Shown: in pieces, positions 1 through 7,103 of the stretch
Position numbering within the stretch: the first letter of the stretch is position 1
Layout: every line of letters begins with the position of its first letter
Assembly: GCF_000297095.1 (NCBI RefSeq)
Contig: NZ_AEEA01000042.1
Location: 1-29,494, forward strand
DNA: 29,494 nucleotides
Reading direction: 5' to 3'
From: Treponema primitia ZAS-1
GTDB taxonomy: Bacteria; Spirochaetota; Spirochaetia; Treponematales; Breznakiellaceae
Made by a program: the position numbers and the translations under genes
The notes under the pieces: generated by a model
Told to the model about the DNA's origin: nothing
Databases searched by the model: none
Seen by the model: only the letters and a program-made list of their open reading frames with translations

Positions 1-30
1 CGAAATGGCTACGCGAGAGAGCTCCACTCC
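1..30 (+). repeat. 30-nt motif, copy A
   Basis: Starts with cgaaatg and ends with cactcc. It matches copy B at 52-81 with four mismatches and copy C at 2012-2041 more loosely. Copies B and C run directly into the 200-bp palindromic element; copy A does not and is followed by unrelated sequence. Copies B and C are both preceded by cata. It may be the right-hand end of a cassette junction site cut by the window edge. That reading is inference. Confidence 0.6.
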
Positions 31-51
31 GTTTGCCCTAACTGCGTCATA

Positions 52-81
52 CGAAATGACTACGCGGGAGAGATACACTCC
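52..81 (+). repeat. 30-nt motif, copy B
   Basis: Second copy of the motif at 1-30, differing at four positions. Its last seven bases (acactcc) are also the first bases of palindromic element copy 1. The same arrangement occurs at 2012-2041 before element copy 3, so the motif and the element probably belong to one larger unit. Confidence 0.6.
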
Positions 82-280
82 ATTAAGCAAAACAAAGGCC
101 CCTATGGACCCCTTAAGCGGCTCGGGAACGCACTTACATTAAGTTATCGGGGGTGACAGTGGAGCAAATATCGGGGGGACCCTTTGGGGGGTCCTGATAT
201 TTGTTCCAGCTGGCAGGACCCCATACATAGTTTTAGTGCGTTCCCGGTAACCTAATTGGGTCCATAGGGGTGTAACTCCG
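75..280. repeat. 206-bp palindromic element, copy 1
   Basis: A long imperfect inverted repeat. Outer arms are cccctatggaccc (99-111) and gggtccatagggg (258-270). Middle arms are gggaacgcac (124-133) and gtgcgttccc (236-245). Inner arms are 161-172 and 196-207, with a hairpin tip ggaccc/gggtcc. Copies 2 (1053-1258) and 3 (2035-2232) are highly similar. In this copy one inner pair is G-T. No coding capacity is credible: open frames crossing it are by-products of the repeat. It could be a MITE-like element or a structured RNA. Confidence 0.9.
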
Positions 281-284
281 CCCG

Positions 285-313
285 TTGACAAAACTTAAAG
301 AATATTATATAAA
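285..313 (+). promoter_or_regulatory. Predicted promoter of the acetyltransferase gene
   Basis: TTGACA at 285-290, a 17-base spacer and TATAAA at 308-313, a near-consensus vegetative promoter. It lies just after palindromic element copy 1. The likely start near 320 leaves a very short leader holding the ggag ribosome binding site at 322-325. Confidence 0.7.
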
Positions 314-331
314 TATTTCTTGGAGAATATT

Positions 332-973
332 ATGGAAAATAATATATTACCCGATCCTAACGCAATATTTCCTGTTCCAAATATAAAAACAGTTGTTTAT
401 ATAAAACCGACAATCAAAAACAAAAATATAATTGTAGGTGATTTTACCTATTTTAGTGATATTGATTTTGAAAGTCATGTAACCCATTTTTATGAATTTT
501 ATAATGACAAATTAATTATCGGAAAATTTTGCCAAATAGCTGCAGGTGTTGAATTTATTATGAACGGGGCAAACCATCAAATGGACTGTGTTTCAACTTT
601 CCCGTTTTACATTTTTGAAAAATGGAATGAAAATGCCCCTTCACTGGAAAAACTACCATTTAAAGGGGATACAATAATTGGAAATGATGTATGGATAGGA
701 CAAAACTCAATAATATTACCCGGCGTTAAAATTGGAGATGGAGTAATGATTGGAGCCCAAAGTGTTGTGGGAAGCAATATAGAACCATATTCAATAATAG
801 CCGGAAATCCGGCAAAGCTTATTCGGAAAAGGTTTGATGATGAATTAATAGAAATAATGGTAAAATTAAAATGGTGGGATTTATCGGTAAAGGAAATAAA
901 TAAATTGATACCAATATTACACAATAGCAATTTAGAATATGTAAAAGAAGAATTGAAGAAGATTGTAAAATAA
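332..973 (+). CDS. Streptogramin A acetyltransferase-like protein (Vat/XAT family)
   Basis: The 213-aa product is a left-handed beta-helix acetyltransferase of the xenobiotic (Vat/CatB) class. These enzymes transfer acetyl from acetyl-CoA to hydroxyls of streptogramin A or chloramphenicol and act as cytoplasmic trimers. Visible signs are the NGANHQMD block with the expected catalytic histidine at residue 82, isoleucine-rich hexapeptide turns in GDTIIGNDVWIG and LPGVKIGDG, and the family ending IAGNPAKLIRKRF followed by KWW. An upstream in-frame TTG at 320 lacks a ribosome binding site, while the ATG at 332 has ggag six bases before it, so I use 332. The gene is strongly AT-rich, has its own promoter and sits between two palindromic elements, which suggests acquired cargo. 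The real substrate cannot be read from sequence. Confidence 0.9.
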   Translation: MENNILPDPNAIFPVPNIKTVVYIKPTIKNKNIIVGDFTYFSDIDFESHVTHFYEFYNDKLIIGKFCQIAAGVEFIMNGANHQMDCVSTFPFYIFEKWNENAPSLEKLPFKGDTIIGNDVWIGQNSIILPGVKIGDGVMIGAQSVVGSNIEPYSIIAGNPAKLIRKRFDDELIEIMVKLKWWDLSVKEINKLIPILHNSNLEYVKEELKKIVK

Positions 974-994
974 AAAATAATTGGTAAAAGGCAT

Positions 995-1014
995 CCCAAG
1001 CTTCACAAGGTCTG
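995..1014 (+). other. Shared gene-end motif, copy 1
   Basis: After the acetyltransferase stop comes cccaag-cttcacaaggtctg. A close relative, cccaa-cttcgtataaggtctg, spans the stop of the next gene at 1935-1954. The same motif at the ends of two unrelated genes is what gene cassettes with a common junction site would show. Confidence 0.45.
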
Positions 1015-1052
1015 TATGCGTTTCTTCTCGGTCTCCCTTAGGTCATTCCGCT

Positions 1053-1258
1053 ACACTCCATTAAGCAAAACAAAGGCCCCTATGGACCCCTAAACGGCTC
1101 GGGAACGCACTCACACTAACGTTATCGGGGGTGACAGTGGAACAAATATCGGGGGGACCCTTTGGGGGGTCCTGATATTTGCTCCAGCTGGCAGGACCCC
1201 ATACATAGTTTTAGTGCGTTCCCGGTAACCTAATCGGGTCCATAGGGGCGTAACTCCG
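1053..1258. repeat. 206-bp palindromic element, copy 2
   Basis: Same element as at 75-280 and 2035-2232. Outer arms are at 1077-1089 and 1236-1248. The inner arm differs from copy 1 by changes that turn its G-T pair into an A-C mismatch on the plus strand, which is G-T on the minus strand. It separates the acetyltransferase gene from the membrane-protein gene and fills most of that 328-base gap; the rest is the gene-end motif and an AT-rich leader. Confidence 0.9.
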
Positions 1259-1301
1259 TTGTTTGAAATTAGGCTTGCTATTATCAGAAAAATAAGATAC
1301 A

Positions 1302-1949
1302 ATGAATATTGAAATGAAAATGTATAAAAACGACGGTGGAATAAAAACGCTCTTTTCACTGGCATTTGTTACACTCCTTATAATAGTATTTATTATAAGT
1401 ATTATTGATGGAGTAAAACATAATGATGTTGTGAATATAAAATATTATATAATTGTATTAGTACCATTAATTTATGTAATGATATATATATTTATAAATT
1501 ATTACGGGAAAATATATCTTTCAGAAAAAAATATCTATCTTGAAAAAATAATATTTAAAAGAAAAATATGGTATTATGAAATTTTAGAAATTAATGAGCC
1601 AAATATAATAACATTAAAAAGTATTATAACATTGTATCCAAAGGATGAATATTTTTGGAAAGAATTTAATGAATATTATTTAAACTATTATAGCAAAAAT
1701 AAAGAATATTTTAATGAAACAAAAGAATTATATACAAATTTATTGGAAATAAAATACGAACTAAATGAGGAAATAAAACAAAATACAAAAATAGCACCAC
1801 GCCGATCATTATTGGCGCCTTTATTTATATGGTTATTTTTCTTAAATCATTATTTCAAGGAAAGGGAAATATATAATGAATATTCAGAAACAAAAAATAT
1901 GGTAAATGAACATATAAAAAAGTATAAAAACAAGCCCAACTTCGTATAA
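1302..1949 (+). CDS. Hypothetical membrane protein (cassette-like, AT-rich)
   Basis: A 215-aa protein I do not recognise. Two hydrophobic segments (about residues 15-37 and 47-66) should anchor it in the membrane with a short loop between. A lysine-, tyrosine- and glutamate-rich domain follows, with a third short hydrophobic patch near 170-182. The layout recalls small bacterial membrane proteins with two N-terminal helices and a cytoplasmic domain, but I cannot name a family. The ribosome binding site before ATG 1302 is weak. Base composition is far more AT-rich than downstream genes and matches the acetyltransferase gene. The last codons run into a motif shared with the end of that gene, and palindromic element copy 3 follows, so both genes appear to be interchangeable cargo. 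Confidence 0.7.
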   Translation: MNIEMKMYKNDGGIKTLFSLAFVTLLIIVFIISIIDGVKHNDVVNIKYYIIVLVPLIYVMIYIFINYYGKIYLSEKNIYLEKIIFKRKIWYYEILEINEPNIITLKSIITLYPKDEYFWKEFNEYYLNYYSKNKEYFNETKELYTNLLEIKYELNEEIKQNTKIAPRRSLLAPLFIWLFFLNHYFKEREIYNEYSETKNMVNEHIKKYKNKPNFV

Positions 1950-2020
1950 GGTCTGCAACCGATTCGCCGTCAGTAGGCGTATCGGTTACCGTTCACTATA
2001 ACTTCACCATACGAAATGCC
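1934..2020 (+). other. attC-like structured junction
   Basis: The segment starts with GCCCAAC, which fits the RYYYAAC core of integron attC sites, over the final codons of the membrane-protein gene. Then ttcgtat (1941-1947) pairs with atacgaa (2009-2015). Between them is a hairpin: aaccgat/atcggtt, a T-T mismatch, cgcc/ggcg and a 7-base loop (1957-1987). An extrahelical, nearly palindromic fold at a gene end is typical of attC. The expected right-hand core GTTRRRY is not visible, so the identification is tentative. Confidence 0.35.
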
Positions 2021-2041
2021 CACGCAGGAGATCCACACTCC
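2012..2041 (+). repeat. 30-nt motif, copy C
   Basis: Third copy of the motif seen at 1-30 and 52-81, starting cgaaatg and ending cactcc, and like copy B running straight into a palindromic element. It also forms the right side of the attC-like fold. Confidence 0.5.
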
Positions 2042-2232
2042 ATTAAGCGAAACAGAGGCCCCTATGGACCCCTAAACGGCTCGGGAACGCACTCACACTA
2101 ACGTTATCGGGGGTGACAGTGGAAGAAATATCGGGGGGACCCTTTGGGGGGTCCTGATATTTCTTCCGGCTGGCAGGACCCCATACGTAATTTTAGTGCG
2201 TTCCCGGTAACCTAATTGGGTCCATAGGGGGG
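2035..2232. repeat. 200-bp palindromic element, copy 3
   Basis: Third copy, with outer arms 2059-2071 and 2218-2230. In the inner stem the left arm reads ggaagaaatatc and the right arm gatatttcttcc. Both sides changed together relative to the other copies (C to G on the left, G to C on the right) and pairing is perfect. The right end lies directly against the stop codon of the minus-strand lipoprotein gene, so the element could form that gene's 3' hairpin. The gtaactccg end seen in copies 1 and 2 is missing. Confidence 0.9.
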
Positions 2233-3252
2233 TTACCCGTCGATACTTACCAGTTCATATTTCTGGCTGCCCAGCCCAAGGGCTTCCGCGTGGTCGAGGG
2301 TATGCATACCGTTTCTGGATTCAATGCGTTGACGCAGGGATGCACTTCGTTTGGTATCCGAGGCATACACCTGGTCAACACAGGCTTTGTCCAACGCAAC
2401 GGGATCAAGGGAAGCTAGGATGCCAATATCGTCCATTTCGGGTGGGGCCGGATTACTGCTGCAATCACAGTCAACTGACAGGTGATTCATCACGCTGATA
2501 TACATGATATTATCTCCTAGGCTGTACATAACGGCGCCGGCTGCTTCGGCCATGGATTCAAGAAATGCGTCCTGTTTATTGTTGCCCCAGGCATTGGTTT
2601 TACTTGTTCCTCCGCTGTGGATCCAGGCTTTGCCCATGGTAGAAGCGATGCCTATGGAAATATTTTTAATGGCGCCGCCGAACCCGCCCATGGGATGGCC
2701 CTTAAAGTGGGAAAGCACGAGGACAGAATCGTAATTGGTAAAATGGGAACCGACAAAATCTTCGGTGATATTTTTCCCCCGTGCAAAGGGCAGACTGGCG
2801 GAACCGTCTTCATCCAAAATGTCCACCGGGGCTATGGCGGTAAAGCCGTGCTCCTGGACTACCACCCTGTGTAAGGCCGTACTTGCGCGCCGTCCGCCAT
2901 AGGCGGTATTGCTTTCAACGATGGTACCATTCACCGAATGAACCAGATCTTTAATAAGATCCGGCGCAAGGAAATGATGCCCCCCGGGTTCACCGGTACT
3001 GATTTTTACCGCCACCTTGCCGCTTACCCTGCGTCCCAGGGCTTCATACATTGCCGCTAGTCCGGCCGGGCTTATATCGGTGGTCATGTAAACCTTGGGT
3101 ATACCGCCTGCTCCGGCACTTACCACCGGCTGGGATTTAGTGGATTCAGTATGGACTGCCAGTTGGGCGCCCCGGCTTGAACAGGCGGTCAAACCGCAAA
3201 AACAAAGCGCAGCAAGGATGAGATATTTTTTGAGTGAGCTCTTTATATCCAT
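2233..3252 (-). CDS. DUF362-domain lipoprotein
   Basis: A 339-aa exported lipoprotein. A basic N-terminus and hydrophobic core lead to a lipobox LTAC with the lipidated cysteine at residue 24. The rest resembles DUF362, a family of uncharacterised proteins often linked to iron-sulphur centres, with blocks such as NTAYGGRR, VLVLSHFKGHPMGGFGGAIK and the DPVALDKACVD stretch near the C-terminus. No ferredoxin-type CxxCxxC cluster follows; only the CDC near residue 262 is seen. It should sit on the outer face of a membrane. The start is supported by aaggag upstream. It is the last gene of a likely minus-strand set after DUF4491 (58-base gap). Its function is unknown. Confidence 0.85.
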   Translation of the reverse strand: MDIKSSLKKYLILAALCFCGLTACSSRGAQLAVHTESTKSQPVVSAGAGGIPKVYMTTDISPAGLAAMYEALGRRVSGKVAVKISTGEPGGHHFLAPDLIKDLVHSVNGTIVESNTAYGGRRASTALHRVVVQEHGFTAIAPVDILDEDGSASLPFARGKNITEDFVGSHFTNYDSVLVLSHFKGHPMGGFGGAIKNISIGIASTMGKAWIHSGGTSKTNAWGNNKQDAFLESMAEAAGAVMYSLGDNIMYISVMNHLSVDCDCSSNPAPPEMDDIGILASLDPVALDKACVDQVYASDTKRSASLRQRIESRNGMHTLDHAEALGLGSQKYELVSIDG

Positions 3253-3310
3253 ATTAATACTCCTTAATATATTTTATCAGATAAATCGTCTTTCTGCCAC
3301 TGTAACAGTT

Positions 3311-3595
3311 TTACACACCCGTGGGTTTTTTGGGGAACCACCCCCGGGCAACCCTTTTGTGTTGTTCGAATAATTCTTTGATACTCCAGAAACTGCAAAA
3401 AGCAATAATTCCTATTATTGAGCTGAGAATACTATTTTTTATGAGCAATGATATAACAGAAAATACTATTCCAAATAATAGGAAAGCCGGCCACGCCTTT
3501 ACCCCAAAATGGTATTCGGCATGAATAATAATCGGGTGGAATAATCCAATTAGTATAAATGCGGCGGCGCCAATTATTAATCCATGGAACGACAT
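3311..3595 (-). CDS. DUF4491 family membrane protein
   Basis: A 94-aa integral membrane protein with about three hydrophobic helices. It matches what I know of the DUF4491 family: an MSFHGLIIG start, LFHPIIIHAEYHFG, and the closing FWSIKELFEQHKRVARGWFP. A GTG-initiated form seven codons longer exists at 3616, but the ATG at 3595 has aaggaga a few bases before it and gives the family N-terminus, so I use it. The role is unknown. It starts 26 bases after the radical SAM gene and precedes the DUF362 lipoprotein, which suggests one transcript. Confidence 0.85.
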   Translation of the reverse strand: MSFHGLIIGAAAFILIGLFHPIIIHAEYHFGVKAWPAFLLFGIVFSVISLLIKNSILSSIIGIIAFCSFWSIKELFEQHKRVARGWFPKKPTGV

Positions 3596-3621
3596 TTCAT
3601 CTCCTTGTGTTCTCACCGTTT

Positions 3622-4593
3622 TTAATAGTACTTGAGGCTCTCCCGGTAATGATCCGTATCTAGTTCAGGGAAACCCTTATCCGCAAGAAAAGCACGGATA
3701 TGAAAACAAAGGTTACAGGCCGAGGGGTAACCGGATCCCGCAGCGATAAAACCCTGTTGTTTTGCAAGGGCAAATAATGCGGCAATCCCTTGGTGATAGA
3801 GGGTGCTGAATACCGGATACTTTTCTTCATCAAGACCTTCCACTACTTCGGTTAGGGGTAACCGGATACCGGTACATTGGGGGGGTATAAAAAACTCTTG
3901 AAGATCCACATGAAAGTGGCCCGTATTGGTCAGGTTGCGGCAGGGTTTTTCGTCCAATAGTTCTTCCGCAGGGTGGAGAGGCGTGTATTCCTCCTCTATA
4001 TTGACCGCTCGGCCGCCTAGGCTGATACCGTAGAGCTGCGCCGTTTCGGCTATATAGTTTTTTGAAAGACTCTGCTCAATTTCCTGTCGCGTATGGGATG
4101 TTTTTGAATCCATTCTGGTAAGGCTGGAGAGGAACGATTCCTTCCAGAGGAAATAGTCCATGCCATTTTCTCTGCAAAGCTCAGCCAGTTTTAGGGGGAG
4201 ACTGTACGGCACATACTCGGCATGAAAGGGATCGATAGAAATACAGAGGGTATGGATATCTTTTTTCCTCATGGACTTGAGCATCGCTTCCGCATTTTTA
4301 TCCTGCGCCCAAAAGGCGTTGGTCTCGATGTAATCTATTTGTATACCCGCATGATGAAGTTCATGGCTGACCGCAAGCAGACCATCAAAGTTGAGGAAGG
4401 GTTCACCGCCGCCTATGTGTACCGAGTTGGCACATCCTTTTACAAGCAGGGCGGCAACTTTCCGGGCAGTATCCGCATCCATGTATCCTGCCTGTCTAGT
4501 TGGTGAGCAACTGTAAAGGCAATGCCGGCACGCCGCATTGCACCGGTAATTGACCATGACTCCGCCATGGAACAGTCTGATTGGGGTCAGCAT
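3622..4593 (-). CDS. Radical SAM protein
   Basis: A 323-aa radical S-adenosylmethionine enzyme. The CxxxCxxC motif (C18, C22, C25) binds the 4Fe-4S cluster that cleaves SAM, and GGGEP at 61-65 is the SAM-binding turn. A later pair, CNLC at 293-296, with other cysteines in the C-terminal half, may hold an auxiliary cluster as in SPASM or twitch domains, although spacing is not canonical. The substrate is unknown. The only promoter signal is an extended -10 on the minus strand (TGATATACT, 4603-4611) that would leave a leader of only a few bases, so either the message is nearly leaderless or translation starts at the inner Met13. The DUF4491 and DUF362 genes follow. Confidence 0.85.
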   Translation of the reverse strand: MLTPIRLFHGGVMVNYRCNAACRHCLYSCSPTRQAGYMDADTARKVAALLVKGCANSVHIGGGEPFLNFDGLLAVSHELHHAGIQIDYIETNAFWAQDKNAEAMLKSMRKKDIHTLCISIDPFHAEYVPYSLPLKLAELCRENGMDYFLWKESFLSSLTRMDSKTSHTRQEIEQSLSKNYIAETAQLYGISLGGRAVNIEEEYTPLHPAEELLDEKPCRNLTNTGHFHVDLQEFFIPPQCTGIRLPLTEVVEGLDEEKYPVFSTLYHQGIAALFALAKQQGFIAAGSGYPSACNLCFHIRAFLADKGFPELDTDHYRESLKYY

Positions 4594-4602
4594 AGTGGAA
4601 AA

Positions 4603-4611
4603 AGTATATCA
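4603..4611 (-). promoter_or_regulatory. Possible extended -10 element for the radical SAM gene
   Basis: On the minus strand this reads TGATATACT, an extended -10 box with no good -35 partner. Its distance to the ATG at 4593 implies an almost leaderless transcript. Confidence 0.35.
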
Positions 4612-4675
4612 CAAAGTTCCCTCCCCGCTGAATACCATGAGACCGCTGCATAGGCGTCAATATCTGAGGCCGCAC

Positions 4676-4704
4676 TTGACAAAAAAACGTCTAATTTATA
4701 TTAT
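4676..4704 (+). promoter_or_regulatory. Promoter of tRNA-Gln
   Basis: TTGACA (4676-4681), a 17-base spacer and TATTAT (4699-4704), very close to the sigma-70 consensus. It points into the tRNA 45 bases downstream. Confidence 0.8.
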
Positions 4705-4748
4705 TCAGATTAGTTAGGTTTCAATGACCTTTGGTGGTTGGAGCACAT

Positions 4749-4819
4749 TCCCCGGTTGTGTAATGGTAGCACGGTAGACTCTGGATCTGCTCGTGGGGGT
4801 TCGAATCCTCCCTGGGGAA
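4749..4819 (+). tRNA. tRNA-Gln (CTG anticodon)
   Basis: Folds as a full cloverleaf. The acceptor stem is tccccgg (4749-4755) with ctgggga (4812-4818), using one G-T pair. The D arm is gtgt/gcac, the anticodon stem gtaga/tctgc has loop ctCTGga, and the T arm is ggggg-ttcgaat-cctcc. Position 1 is T paired with A, as is common in glutamine tRNAs. CCA is not encoded. The recombinase gene starts 140 bases downstream in the same direction, so the tRNA 3' end is the probable attachment site of the island. I found no second copy of that 3' end in the window. Confidence 0.95.
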
Positions 4820-4960
4820 AAATGTGGTAATTCTTTGTAATATAAGGAATTATTGCATCTTTTCGAACCACCAGAAAACTGGCGTTCAATTAATTTCTTT
4901 CTAACTGTGAGCAAAGGGTATGAGCAAGATTTTTGCCCCTTGGCTCCGAAGGAGTTGTTG

Positions 4961-6336
4961 ATGCGTCAGTATTATCTGCACACCCGGGAACGTATCTTTT
5001 ACGTTCAATTTACCGACCCCGCTACCAAAAACGGCTAACAGCCATCTCTACCGGCAAGGACAACCGTGATGATGCCCTTATTGTCATTGCCGGATGGCTC
5101 AAAGAGGGCGTTCCTCAACGGCAAGCGGAACACGAGAGCCAATCCCGCCGTCCCTTGGATGCCTTGATTAGTTCCAACCAGCTATTCTTGGGACTGAAGC
5201 GTCTGGACCTCACCGCTCAGGATGTCCTCAAGATTGAAAAAATCCTGAAAGAAAAAGGCTTAGTTGAAGCCATCGTCAAAAAGGGCTTCAAAGAAGCAGA
5301 AACTTTAGAAGACTACCTTAAACGCTTTTGGGATTACGACCGTTCTCCCTATATCGCCGATAAGCGCTCCCATGGAATTAACCTTGGGAAAGCCTATGCC
5401 CGCACTAGTTCTGAACGGGTAGTCCTCTATTGGGTGCCTAATTTTAAAGGGAAAAGGATCGGCGAAGTAACCAGGCAAAACCTCAAGGATTTTTCCATTG
5501 CGATTGCCAAGAAGCATGACAAATTATCCCCGATAACACTGCGGCAAATTATGTTAGTCGGGGTTACCGCCCTGCGTTGGGCCTTTGCAAATGAGCTTAT
5601 TCCTAACGATCCGACCATCGGTTTGACAGGCTATTCAACCAAGGCTAAAAAGCGTGGCGTCCTCTCGCCGAAAGAGGCGGAGGATCTGTTCAAACTGGAC
5701 TGGAAAGACAAGCGTTCCATGCTGATAAATCTTGTCGCCATGACCACCGGTTTGCGGATAGGGGAGATTTTGGCCCTGCGGATGGAAGACATCGGGGAGG
5801 AATACCTTACCATCGAAAGTTCCTTTTCTGCGATTGACGGTTTAAAATCCACCAAAACTGATGAGCCTCGTAGTGTTCCCATAATCCCCGCAATCCGGGA
5901 TGCAATGCTGAACTTTGCCCGGTTTAATCCACATGGCAATGGCTATGTCTTTTTCGGTGAGAAAAAAGAACGCCCGTGCGGTTCGTATTCTCCGGCATTT
6001 GAACTAAAACGGATGCTCTTTAAGCTTCGTGCCGGAGAAAATCCCACCACAGAAAAGAAAAAGGAAGTTACGGAGTATTGGGCCAAACGAAATGTGGTCT
6101 TCCATTCTTGGCGGCATTTTTACGCTTCCCGTATGACGGATAAACTCGAAGCCCGGAAGGTCATGCTTGCCACAGGGCATAAGACCGAATCCGTCTTTAA
6201 GGGTTATTCAGGACACGCCCTTGAAAGTGACCTTTCCGATGTGGCGGTTATTACGGGTGAAGTATTCGGCGGGCTTTTACCGGATCTCTCTATGGAGCAG
6301 GGCAAGACCCAGGAAGCAACAGGCGGTAATGTATGA
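4961..6336 (+). CDS. int: Tyrosine recombinase (integrase), N-terminus split by a frameshift
   Basis: The catalytic domain is complete: arginine in TGLRIGEI (5755), lysine in the STKTDEPR strand, HSWRHF (His and second Arg), GHKTES (third-position His) and the nucleophile Tyr in KGYSGH (6205). A core-binding domain precedes it. The start is the ATG at 4961 with aaggag six bases upstream; it encodes an integrase-like N-terminus (MRQYYLHTRERIFYVQF) but meets TAA at 5036. Homology continues in the -1 frame as KRLTAISTGK. The switch falls in a run of five A at 5027-5031; one more A, or -1 slippage on C-AAA-AAC, would give a continuous protein of about 460 aa. It may be a pseudogene, a sequencing error or frameshift-controlled. 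parA overlaps its stop by 4 bases. Confidence 0.85.
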
Positions 6337-7103
6337 AAACCATAGCAATAAACTCAATCAAAGGCGGGACTGGGAAATCCACCCTGTCTGTCCTTTTTGT
6401 CAAAGCATTAATCGGCGCTGGGTATAAGTGTCTGGTAATTGACGCAGATGCAAGCAATAATTCGCTTTCCTTCTATCTGGACGATTCTGTCGGATTGGAC
6501 ATAACTCAGGGACGGACTATCTTTGACCTTTTTTTGGGGGCGAAGGTACAGGATTGCATTATCAGGATTCAGGATAATCTTAATCTGATTCGTGGCGATG
6601 TTCGGCTCAATGAGTTTAGGAGCACAGACAGTCTCAAACGGCTCAAGCGGGCATTGCAGGGGCTAGGCTATGATTTTTGTATCATCGACACCTCGCCTAC
6701 CTACGATAACATCATCGGAAATGTCCTCACGGCAAGCGATGTGCTTCTGGTTCCTGTTCAGCAGGATATTTTCAGTTATCAAGCCTTGAAATACCAGTTT
6801 GAAAAATTGGCCGATTTGGAACTGGATGACCTCGACATCCATGTTATTTTCAATCAGTTTGAGAAGCCCCTCAACGACAATCAAGAGACCTATCGGAATC
6901 AGATAACCAATATGTTTCTGAAAAACGAAGTTTTCAGGCCGTTCATTAATTCAAATCATATTTCGCGGAGCAGCGTCTACCGTAAGTACATCAATAAGCG
7001 GAATTACCGGCTTTCATCCAAGGCCGAAACACAGAATGGCTATGAGGAAGTAAAGAACCTTATCCAAAGTATCTTAGGCATTTCCATAAAGGAGGCAATC
7101 TAA
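6333..7103 (+). CDS. parA: ParA-family partition ATPase
   Basis: A 256-aa ParA/MinD-type ATPase. It has the deviant Walker A motif KGGTGKST at residues 10-17 with the signature lysine, IDADASNNSL (switch I region, about 37-46) and CIIDTSP (116-122). Such proteins form ATP-dependent dimers on the nucleoid and move ParB-bound DNA apart at division. The gene starts within the recombinase stop codon (ATGA overlap) and ends one base into parB, so the three are translationally coupled. A partition system next to an integrase suggests the element is extrachromosomal at times, as with ICEs and integrated plasmids. It lacks an N-terminal HTH extension, which fits the short ParA class that leaves autoregulation to other factors. 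Confidence 0.92.
   Translation: MKTIAINSIKGGTGKSTLSVLFVKALIGAGYKCLVIDADASNNSLSFYLDDSVGLDITQGRTIFDLFLGAKVQDCIIRIQDNLNLIRGDVRLNEFRSTDSLKRLKRALQGLGYDFCIIDTSPTYDNIIGNVLTASDVLLVPVQQDIFSYQALKYQFEKLADLELDDLDIHVIFNQFEKPLNDNQETYRNQITNMFLKNEVFRPFINSNHISRSSVYRKYINKRNYRLSSKAETQNGYEEVKNLIQSILGISIKEAI

Noticed and set aside
607..999. 130-aa minus-strand open frame
   Set aside because: Lies antisense within the acetyltransferase gene, which has strong family motifs on the plus strand.
1111..1365. 84-aa minus-strand open frame across palindromic element copy 2
   Set aside because: Most of it is encoded by the repeat, and its start lies inside the membrane-protein gene. The hairpin explains the sequence; no ribosome binding site is seen.
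75..2232. CRISPR array from three similar repeats
   Set aside because: Only three 200-bp copies separated by whole genes; no short regular repeats, spacers or cas genes in the window.
4853..5038. 61-aa open frame as a separate small gene
   Set aside because: Its last 25 residues are the missing N-terminus of the integrase, in the frame before the A5 frameshift. The upstream part has no support.
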